From the NCBI GenBank assembly GCA_032690845.1, contig CM064427.1, forward strand, positions 20,805,164 through 20,869,163: a stretch of DNA of 64,000 bases, read 5' to 3'. This DNA is from Eleusine coracana subsp. coracana. Its lineage: Eukaryota; Streptophyta; Magnoliopsida; Poales; Poaceae. Shown piece after piece: positions 55,998-64,000 of the stretch. Every line of letters starts with the position of its first letter. Positions within the stretch are counted from its first letter, which is position 1. The notes below the pieces were generated by a model. That model saw only the letters and a program-made list of their open reading frames with translations, was not told the DNA's origin and did not search any database. A program made the translations under genes and the position numbers.

Positions 55998-58900
55998 ATG
56001 CCGGCGTCGAGCCAGGCGGCGAGGGCAACCAATTCCTCGTCGACATCATTGCACATGCCTTCGACGGCATCAGCAATGCTACCTCCAATGTTCACACCAC
56101 CGTCTTGCAGGCCTAGGGCGGCAGCTTCGCTCTTTGTGTCGCTGTCGTCCCAAGGACCATCACGCAGATCATACGATGAAGTTGCTGGCTGGGACGACTC
56201 TCGAGATCTAGAAGATTTCCTGCCTTCATCTCAGTTCGAACCTGAGAGCGCGTACGTGCCTTGGATCATCCCCTAGTACTAAGGCCTGTAGCTTGCATGC
56301 ATTTGTCCCCGTGATCGATTCCCTGCACAAAATCGAAATGCTTCGCTAAATATGTAGAATAGACGATACATGACTTGTGTATGTCGTTTGCAAGGGGAGT
56401 GAGGAGGCATATAGAGTTGACAAGAGTCGAATCACGCAGGGTAACTTGACAAGAATGAAAGCAAAGTTGGGGTAAGGGTCCAGGGACTACATGTACTACA
56501 AGAAGAGAAATCCAGATAATCCTGCGGCAGCAACACTAAATGATATCGACTATGATGTTGATGCATTAAGAATGGTAGATAGTAATGAGGAAGAGAGGGA
56601 GCTCAGATTAGTATTGTCGAAGAATCCATTGGCAGAGCGATGTGTGGCCATTACACCAATTAAATACAGAGCAGTTTGCTCAAATCCTGTTGAAGAAGAA
56701 GAAGTGGACGAATTAAAATTACATGCATACAAAGATTGGCTACATTATCTGCATACAAGGGACCAAGCCATGGGCTATATATGATGCAGCCCAATACATA
56801 CATGGTTTTCTCAATGCATTTATGACTGATGTTATCATTCCTTTTCAGATTTGAAGATATCTACATGGAGGACACAATCAAGACATACCAAGAATGGTTG
56901 GGTGTTGAAGGAAAACTTGATGACATCAGTAATATCCCTCTCCTAATTGTCAATTTAATTACCATTCTTCACAGTCAAACTTCACATCATTATGCTAGCT
57001 GATCATGTGACAATATTGTCTGCAGATTCTTTTTTGCATTCTAGCAATCAGGTACATTCTAGTCAAGACAGCAACCCAACACCTCTAGTGCAGGCACCAT
57101 CTCATTGTCGCCGTTCAACACAGGGGCAAGGAAATGGTAAGTTGTGTTCATTAGGAATTAATTTTGTTTCTGTTTAATGTGGCCATGTATATATATATAT
57201 ATATACAGAGTATTACAGTTTGTTCATGTGGGAATATGTTCCGAAAATGGGAAGAAAAGAGGACGTGGTCCTCTAAAAAGGCTTGAAGTCAATCTCCAAG
57301 AGAATCAAGGTGGGCAATCAGAAGATGAAAGTTGAGTTCTCCAGACTTCGAGGACCAGTAGGTGAGAACTACCGCTCATTCACTAATGAAGTAGTATTGC
57401 TGATGAGGAAAAGGGCGCCACTCATTGAAGTGAGATCATGGAAACAGATCCATGAAGAAGTTAAAGAATCAATAGCAACTGATATATTGGTAATAATCAT
57501 GTTTGCTTGTGTATTTTAATAATACACTACCATAAGAACTGACCTAGTATTTGCATGTTCTTGTAATTTTATAACAGGCTAGGTGGGACATTGAGGATAA
57601 TTACAAGTCAAGGACAATCATATGGGGCATTGCTAGGGAGCGTTACAAAGGATGGCGTTCAACTTTCAGTGCTACAGCAAAGGCATACAACAGCTACCGT
57701 GAGAGAATGTTAAATAAGCCTGCAGAATTAGATATCGTTGAATGGCACTATCTATTGCAGTATTTTAGGACTGCCAAATTCAAGGTTTGTTTCCACTTAA
57801 TTACTATTATTGACAATACCACTTTCATATAAATGGATATGTCTGGGTCATTAAGATTATTGTTCAAATCAATGCACTCTGTAGGCAAGGAGCATACAAA
57901 ATTCTGGGATTCGAGGCCAAAAAAAGACCACACATTTGTCACGCGCTAAGCCTTATGCTCAGTGTAGCTATGAGAAGGTAATAACTGGAAGTGCACATCT
58001 ACAGGCTTTGTTGCACGATGATTTACTAATTTGTTATTTTCTTGGCATCTCAGAGGGACCCAGAAAGTGGTGACGGGCCCAATGATATGGAACTTTGGTT
58101 CATAACTCACAGCAAGGATGGGCAATGGAAAGACCAAGAATCCAGGGATGTCTATGTGAGTTCTCGTTGAATTTGTACATGACTTACTATAGTCCATGCA
58201 AATAGCGAATGCATGCAATTTCTTCTGCAACTAACTCCTCCATCTGTGACTTGTAAATGTTAGGAGAAAGCAAGCAGCCTTATCTCTGAGGCGGAATCAA
58301 ATTTAGAGGGAAACTTCATCACCTTAGAGGAAAATAATGAGATTTTCCAGAAGGCATACCAAGCAGTCACAGAGTGCAAATCAACCAGGTTGCATGGTAA
58401 TGGGTACCTGGCAAAGAACCCAACTAGAAGGGAGCTGCTGAATGCTGATCGCCTGGAAAAAATTCGTGTGGAGGAGCAACTACATCAGGAATACCTGGAG
58501 CTCATGGAATCATTTGGTCAGCTACATGAACAAATGACCACATATGAAGCTAACAGGGAAGCAGAAAGGAAGGAGCATGCACTCACATATTGATGAGCTG
58601 AAAAAGGCAAGGGAGGCTGATTTACAAGCGCTTTGGCAAGAGTTCCTATCAATGATGCAAGCAGCACATGGACAACCAACATTTGAGCAGGTACTAGTCA
58701 AGCTAGTTTCTGAATGCCTATTTTTCCTTAGGTACTATATCTACTTGTATGCATGTTTCATAGATTCTCCAACCAACATCTGTCCAGGCAAACAACAATG
58801 TCACTGAAGTGGCATAGGTGGCGGCAGCTGCAACAAACACGAATACTCAAGTAGTTGAGCCAACCACACAACATGAGGTCCCTTCAGATCAGGTTGTTTG

Positions 58901-59368
58901 TGAATTAACAAGCTTTTAGTGCTATCATCAGATACTAAACAAAATGGCGCCAAATTATTTCCTTCAAACTTTTTTGTTCCCAGGAAAACACTCCAACCAA
59001 CCCAGTGCAATCTGAAGTCAATGATATATCAAGGGCAAAAGGCACTCGGACTACAAGAAGTACAGCTACAAATACGACAATTGCAAATACGACACGGGCA
59101 ACATTCACTACTGCAAAACAGCTAAGGGATAATGCTTTAAAGAAACGAAAGGGCGGCAAAAAGACAGGTGGAATTTTGGTTTACTGCCTGCTGTTGTTTC
59201 CTCCTACTCATAAATTCAGATTACTTTCATGATAAAAATGTTATTCTTTGTTTTCATTTAAATAAGGCAGTTCAAATGGAGGGAACAAGTGATGGGATGA
59301 TCTTGAAGTCACCCTTTGCTGATCAAGTGATGGGATCATCTGCCTTGCGTTTCTTTGCTCATGATTAA
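55998..59368 (+). pseudogene. Ptta/En/Spm (Transposase_24) gene of the CACTA element, multi-exon, decayed
   Basis: Candidate exons, joined by consensus GT/AG sites: 55998-56276 (MPASSQAARATNSSST), about 56400-56784, about 57240-57489, 57579-57785, about 57885-57977, about 58053-58156, 58263-58690, about 58789-58891, 58984-59166 and 59268-59368. The family core is in the middle: VEFSRLRGPVGENYRSF, WGIARERYKGWRSTF, QNSGIRGQKKTTHLSRAKPY, MELWFITHSKDGQW, NGYLAKNPTRRELL. A long Glu/Gln helix and a basic end (LKKRKGGKKTGG) follow. A one-base shift in an A-run near 57275, stops near 56476 and 58591 and weak exon ends suggest decay. The protein binds subterminal repeats. Confidence 0.7.
57188..57205. 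repeat. (TA)n microsatellite
   Basis: Nine TA units in a putative intron of the Ptta gene. Confidence 0.9.
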
Positions 59369-59717
59369 CTTATTATCTACTTCTTGTTAAATTAGCCCAC
59401 TGTATGTGTGTGTTCAAACAACCTGGTGTCGCAAACTTGTAACTATTTCAGTACTATGTGTGTCATGTAATTGTACAATGAATGGTTGAATTAATCTTGT
59501 TTTCATGAATGATGAATGCATAATTATGATTGATCCTATATCATATTGTTTTGAGAATTGGTGATACAAATAATTGAACATGGCATAATAGACAGGTGGC
59601 AATACCTACCAAAATCATACGTGGCAAATGAGAATTCATCCTATCGCAACCCAGTTTTTTCGGTGTTACAAGGGTCGTGGCAATACAGGTGATCACATCT
59701 AACAACCACTCAAGTTT

Positions 59718-59883
59718 GGTGGCAATATAGTGCTCCACCTATAGCCTCCACACACGTTTGGTGGTAATAGAATATCGAACACTAGCAACTAAGCAAATAT
59801 GGTGGCAATATAGTGCTCCACCTATAGCCTCCACACACGTTTGGTGGTAAAAGAGTGTCGACCTCTAGCAACTAAGCAAATCT
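59718..59883. repeat. 83-bp tandem duplication in the CACTA subterminal region
   Basis: Units 59718-59800 and 59801-59883 both begin GGTGGCAATATAGTGCTCC. A third start follows at 59884 but soon diverges. Confidence 0.9.
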
Positions 59884-60332
59884 GGTGGCAATAGCGGACA
59901 CCATCTGTGGCACCGAAATCAACTTCGTGGTAACAGAGATGACCACTTATCGCAACCAAAACACTAAAGTGGCAATAGAGGTGCTTGCTTTATAACAACC
60001 GAAACCAGAGTGTAGCAATAAAATCATTTGCAATGCACGAATTTACACTTTGCAACGCGATGGGTACGATGCAATTGAATCTCTGGCAACATTATGTGCG
60101 TCGCAATAGGATAATTTGCAACCAACACGAATGCGCCTTTAGATGCTAGTTGCAATGCTGCATTGTGTTGTAAGAGAAAAACAGTTGCAACCAACAAAAG
60201 ACATTTGTGGTTGAAGGCTAATACCACTTGACCTATTGCAGCAATGTTTTATGAAACTGTTTGGGAGTAATTGCGGCTATTGCACCCTAAAAGGGCATAT
60301 TGCAACATATTTCCTGCATTGTATTAGGGGGA

Positions 60333-60346
60333 AAATCTAGTAGTGC
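60333..60346 (+). other. CACTA right terminal inverted repeat
   Basis: The sequence ends TCTAGTAGTG; in reverse complement CACTACTAGATTTT. The adjacent CGCGCTC belongs to the copia RT, matching 29604-29610 in copia E. The 3-bp target duplication cannot be tested because the left end is outside. Confidence 0.85.
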
Positions 60347-60960
60347 GCGCTCTAGCAAGAAGGCCTTTTGAAGCTTGTACACATGGTTTGGGTATTTGTG
60401 GTGCTCAAAGCCAGGTGGTTGTCTCACATAAACCTCTTCCTCTATGAAACCATTTAGGAAAGCACGCTTAACATCCATTTGGTATAGTCTAATGCCCTTA
60501 GAGGCAGCACATGCAAGCAAGATCCTAATGGCTTCTATGATTGCAACAGGAGCAAAGGTTTCCCTATAGTCTAAGCCCTCCACTTGACTAAAACCCTGGG
60601 CAACAAGCCTAGCCTTGTTTCTAACAACCTCAACATCTTCCCCATGCTTGTTTTTGAAAACCCACTTGGTTCCTATGACATTGACACCAGCAGGAGGCTC
60701 TACTAGGGTCCACACTTTATTTCTCTCAAAGTTTTCCAACTCCTCATGCGTGGCATTAACCCATTGTTCATCAGATAATGCATGTCCAACATCTCGAGGT
60801 TCAACGGTGGCAACAAAGAGAGAATTAGTAAAGCAGGCGAGATGTGCAGACCTTGACCTTGTTGTCCTCTCATAGAGATTACCGATCATCTGTTGAGGTG
60901 GATGTTGACGCTGAATGTGGTGAGGTGCCTCTCTCTCAACCATAGCTGGAGCTGGCTCAA
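60347..60960 (-). pseudogene. Copia G reverse transcriptase, amino-terminal part
   Basis: One long frame carries ALSDEQWVNATHEELENFER, GTKWVFKNKHGEDVEVVRNK, ARLVAQGFSQVEGLDYRETF and YQMDVKRAFLNGFIEEEVYV. A 51-bp in-frame deletion near 60363 removes the segment that in E reads LYGLKQSPRAWYARFKT. The frame then runs into CACTA sequence. The catalytic YVDD box is not present on this side. Confidence 0.85.
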
Positions 60961-61808
60961 TAGCTGCTGAGGTCAATGTAGAAGCTTCTGGACCTTCTGG
61001 ACCCTCTTGCTTGCACAAGAGTTTGATTCATCAAAAGTTACATCGCAGGACTCTATGATGGTGTTAGTTTCCAAATTCAAAACTCTATAAGAATGACCAT
61101 GAAGGGTGTAGCCAAGAAAGATGCCATCAGAATATCTTGACTCAAACTTATCAAGATTGCCACGCTTGAGAATGAAGCACTTGTAACCAAAAGCACGCAA
61201 ATGAGAAACAGATGGCTTTCTCCCGAAGCGTAGCTTATAGGAAGTCACATTAAGAATTGAGCGCAAGAAAACCCGATCGGAAATATAGCAAGCAGTGCTA
61301 ATGGCCTTAGCACAGAACTGTCTCGGAGTCCTATGCTCATCGAGCATCGTCCGGGCCATTTCCACCAAGGTCCTGTTCTTTTTTTTGACCACACCATTTT
61401 GTTGAGGGACATGAGGTGCTGAAAACTGATGCTCAATACCATGCTCAAGGCAAAAAGCATCAAAGAAGAAGTTCTTGAACTCAGTTCCATTATCACTGCG
61501 AATTGCTCGTAATGCACCAGGAAGTTCGTTGAACAACCTCAAAGCTAAGCTCTGAAAGTGATGAAACACTTCATCCTTGTTCTCATGAAAGTAAACTAAG
61601 AGTAGCGAGAGTAGTCATCAACAATCACAAGAACATACCACTTCCCACCCGCTGAACGAACCCGAGAAGGACCAACAGTGCCCATGTGAAGCAGCTCTCC
61701 AAGGCATTCAGTTATCACAAAATTAATTGGTGGATGAGAAGCAGCAATCATTTTCCCATGACGACAAGGAGCACAAACCAAATCCTTATCAAATTTGAGC
61801 TTAGGCAA
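60961..61808 (-). pseudogene. Copia G integrase with catalytic Glu replaced by Lys
   Basis: Frame 61596-61808 has CAPCRHGKM and the first core Asp region (LLHMGTVGPSRV, with the Asp itself changed to Gly). After a shift near 61590, frame 60973-61569 has IRSDNGTEFKNF and PQQNGVVKKKN, where Lys occupies the DD35E Glu position as in E. SDGIFLGYTLHGHSYRVLNL ends the C-terminal region. Two of three catalytic residues are therefore missing. Confidence 0.85.
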
Positions 61809-61811
61809 TCC

Positions 61812-62330
61812 TCAGATCAAACCTAGGCCACCCAATCGACAGAGCAAGTCAAAGCTCATGTGACCTAGTGTCCTATGCCATTTCCAGAGCTCAGAAGAAG
61901 ATTGAGCAAACAAGCACTGGTGACAACCATGAGAACAAGCAAAATTAGCCTGAAAAAGTTTCCTAATGCTAGAAATCCCACAAACCAAAGAGCCATTTGA
62001 ATCAAGAACACAAGAAGAATTTTTCTTAAAGCGCACTTCCAAACCAACATCAACCAACTAAGAGACAGAGAGGAGATTGTACTGGAGATGCTCAACCAAA
62101 CCAACATCCTTGAGAGTGAATTTTTCATTTACCTTTACCACGCCTCTTTCCTTCACTGTCCCTCTCTTGTCATCTCCAAAGGTCACATACTCCCGGTGCT
62201 TCAAGGGGGTCAGGCTGGAGAACCACTTTGCATCTCCGATCATGTGGCGTGAACACCCAGAGTCCTTCAACCATTTGTTCTCCAAGCCTCCACCTACTGT
62301 CTACGAAGAACGAGAAGGAAAGATCGATGA
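61812..62330 (-). pseudogene. Copia G protease and GAG-pre-integrase
   Basis: ENKWLKDSGCSRHMIGDAKW is the retropepsin motif with DSG intact. EYVTFGDDKRGTVKERG and LVEHLQYNLLSVS follow. After a stop near 62058 the same frame continues with VGLEVRFKKNSSCVLDSNGS and the pre-integrase WKWHRTLGHMSFDLLCRLGG. Confidence 0.85.
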
Positions 62331-63000
62331 CTCAGTGCTGGGGTTAGAAAGAAATCTCTTGGGAAGCCAGCACTGAATCACACAACCTGAAGGGTTTATA
62401 ACAGTTCTTTGCACATTACCAGTCAAACACGTGGAACGGCTACCACGATGGGGAAAGCATAGTCTGTCAAAGCGTCTCGACTCAAACCTAGGGTTGTGAG
62501 GATACAAATCATCTGTGTGAAAGCCAAATCCACGCAAACAACGCTCACCACGATGGGGAAAACATGGGGCGCCGAAGTGCTACTTAGCAAAGCCTCTATT
62601 TCGTGAATCAAAGCAATATGAGGAATGACCCTGTCCACGATAGGAATGAGAAAAAGAGCGAGGCTGAAAACCAACAAAATCATCATGATGCACATTCCTA
62701 GTTAACTTAGCTTGCATCCTCTCAATTCTCTTACGCCTATAACAGTACTCATCCAAGTGACCCTGACGACCACAGAACATGCAAATGTAGACATTCTCGT
62801 GTTTAGGCTTAGTTTGCACAGTGGGTTTGGGTTTTGGCTTCTCGGCTTGCTTTGGGTTGAAGGAAGGATTGGGGTTAGGTGGGTAGTATGTGTCAGTGGG
62901 TTTGATGGACTGTTCCTCATCCTTGTAGCTAGAGCTTGGCACAAACTTACCCACATTCTCACTCTCCTTATCACACCTCTCAAATCCCAAGCCCAAGTTT
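62331..63000 (-). pseudogene. Copia G gag C-terminal region with second zinc knuckle
   Basis: The frame 62580-62996 contains CMFCGRQGHLDEYC (near 62765), an intact CCHC knuckle, preceded by a Pro/Lys-rich segment and followed by KRIERMQAKLTRNVHHDDFV. Frame 62301-62537 is the spacer to the protease. Confidence 0.78.
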
Positions 63001-64000
63001 TAAGTTGACCTACTGGCACTTTCTTTGACTCTTGCTAAGTCACTCTCAATCATTTCCTCACTCACTAGGGTTCTTTGGAGACGAGAGATGAGATAGTCAT
63101 TTTCTTGGGTTAGGATTTTGATTTCCTCCCTAGTGATTGCAAGCTTATCCTTAAGAGAGCCACACACTACACATGGTGGTGGGAGAACTTTCGAGCAAGT
63201 CTCATCTAGCATCTTGGACTTAAGCTCTTTGACTTTGAGGGTTTGAGCTTCCAACTCATTAGTGAGCTTGGGGCACTTTTGACATGCACCCAAAAGAGTT
63301 GGTCTAGCTTTGAATTCATCAAGCTCTTTAAGAGCACTCTCAAGCTGACTGGCAACTTGAGCATGCACACTTTCCCTCTGTGCAAGATCATTCATCACAA
63401 CTTGACAAGACTCACACTCAACAGCAATGTCATCTTTTGCAAGCTTAGAACTAAGCGAAGTGATTCCATACTCAGCACACTCCAACTTAGACTTAAGCTC
63501 TCTACTCTCACGTATAGCGCTGCGAAGCTTATCATCTTGCATGAGCAAAACATCATGCAAATGATCAACTTCAGAAGAGAGCTCATCAAGAGTGGGAGTT
63601 ACCTTGCTTGTGTCGGAGTCGGAGCCAGAGTCGATGTCACGGTCATTCTTTGCCATGAAGCAAAGCCCAATGAAGTCGTCCTTCCTCTTCACTCGTGGCT
63701 TCTCAACCTCCTCCTCCGAGCTTGTAAGGCCTTCGCTTGATATGTGGTCGACGTCGCTCAAGGCGGCAACGCAGGCGCGTGCAATGGCCTTGGCGAACTT
63801 CTTGGAGTTTTGGCCTTTTTGTAGAAGCGATTTTTCTTCGGCTTGAAATCTTCAGTGTTGTTGTCGTGGTACCTAGCCTTCTTCTTCTTCTTGGGGCTGT
63901 CAGTGATGAATTGTCCAGGGTCACGACACTCGAAGCAGGTTCTTGAACCACCTCCTCTTCTCTCCTTCTGGTTGTTGTAGAACTTCCTGAACTTCCTTGT
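63001..64000 (-). pseudogene. Copia G gag, coiled-coil region and degenerate first zinc knuckle
   Basis: The 253-codon frame 63000-63761 is open and heptad-rich (LSSEVDHLHDVLLMQDDKLR, LESALKELDEFKARPTLLGA), typical of Sirevirus gag. Upstream, near 63900-63940, the first knuckle reads CFECRDPGQFITDS: the His has become Gln and the last Cys Ser compared with E's intact CFECGGPGHFIADC. A shift near 63770 separates the two parts. Confidence 0.8.

Larger units (their letters stand above)
49614..60346 (+). mobile_element. CACTA (En/Spm) element, right part
   Basis: It contains the C-terminus of a TNP2-type transposase, a Ptta/TNPA-type multi-exon gene, repetitive subterminal DNA and a terminus that in reverse complement reads CACTACTAGATTTT (60333-60346). 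The junction lies inside the RT of copia G. The left part, with the transposase core and left terminus, must lie left of the window if C is inserted in it. Gene-like remnants on the minus strand lie between the two transposon genes. Confidence 0.8.
59369..60346 (+). other. CACTA 3' subterminal region
   Basis: From 59590 on, GGTGGCAATA and GTGGTAA motifs recur. From 60030 on, TTGCAAC/TTGCAATG motifs recur about every 30-60 bp. Dense short subterminal repeats are the binding sites of TNPA-type proteins in this superfamily. The region ends at the terminal repeat. Confidence 0.75.
60347..64000 (-). mobile_element. Copia G: Sirevirus-type element, same family as E
   Basis: Minus-strand gag, protease, integrase and RT align with copia E at roughly 90 percent by eye. 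The RT is cut by the CACTA terminus. The gag amino end and 5' LTR lie right of the window, and the rest of pol lies left of it, beyond the CACTA. Confidence 0.88.

Noticed and set aside
63243..63740. A 165-codon plus-strand ORF
   Set aside because: It is antisense to the coiled-coil gag of copia G, which is the conserved reading.

Overview
This window is a deeply nested stack of plant transposable elements, most likely from a grass. The evidence is the family mix: four Sirevirus-type Ty1/copia copies, three Ty3/gypsy lineages, a CACTA (En/Spm) element with a Ptta-type second gene, and a Mutator-like MITE. I recognise no intact host gene, tRNA, rRNA or CRISPR array. Nearly every coding stretch belongs to a transposon or is a captured gene remnant.

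Layout, outermost to innermost. (1) Copia G, minus strand, 60347-64000, runs off the right edge. Its RT gene is interrupted by (2) a CACTA element whose right terminus is at 60346; its left end is not in the window. (3) Copia C (+) lies in the CACTA: pol and a 3' ORF at 19331-24449, its 3' LTR at 48713-about 49613. (4a) Copia A (+) fills 1-19330 and sits at C's 5' side. It carries gypsy B (9280-16554), an orphan LTR (1739-3583) and a foldback MITE (17757-18304). (4b) Gypsy D (-), 24450-48704, is inserted exactly between C's polypurine tract and C's 3' LTR. (5) Copia E (-), 25334-39879, is inserted in D's left LTR. (6) Gypsy F (+), 33231-37572, is inserted in E's gag. F-family LTR debris (39880-41547) has replaced the end of E's right LTR.

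The nesting gives a relative chronology: G, then CACTA, C, D, E, F. LTR divergence judged by eye agrees. F's LTRs differ at about 47 of 900 positions; those of B, A and D are progressively or similarly more diverged.

CACTA interior: the TNP2-like C-terminus (49614-50236, +), two minus-strand gene-like remnants (50627-51527 unknown; 52445-53604 F-box/DUF295 type), a 45-bp minisatellite, a multi-exon Ptta gene (55998-59368, +) and repetitive subterminal DNA ending in a CACTA terminus.

Functionally the locus is a graveyard. Catalytic residues are lost in the integrases of E and G (Glu to Lys), the RT of C (Asp to Asn) and the protease of B (Asp to Asn). Most premature stops in C fit single C-to-T changes. 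The least decayed coding unit is the 544-codon ORF of non-autonomous gypsy F. The most intriguing unknowns are C's single-frame 3' ORF (23009-24076), the rearranged gag of A, and D's repeated protease-like modules.
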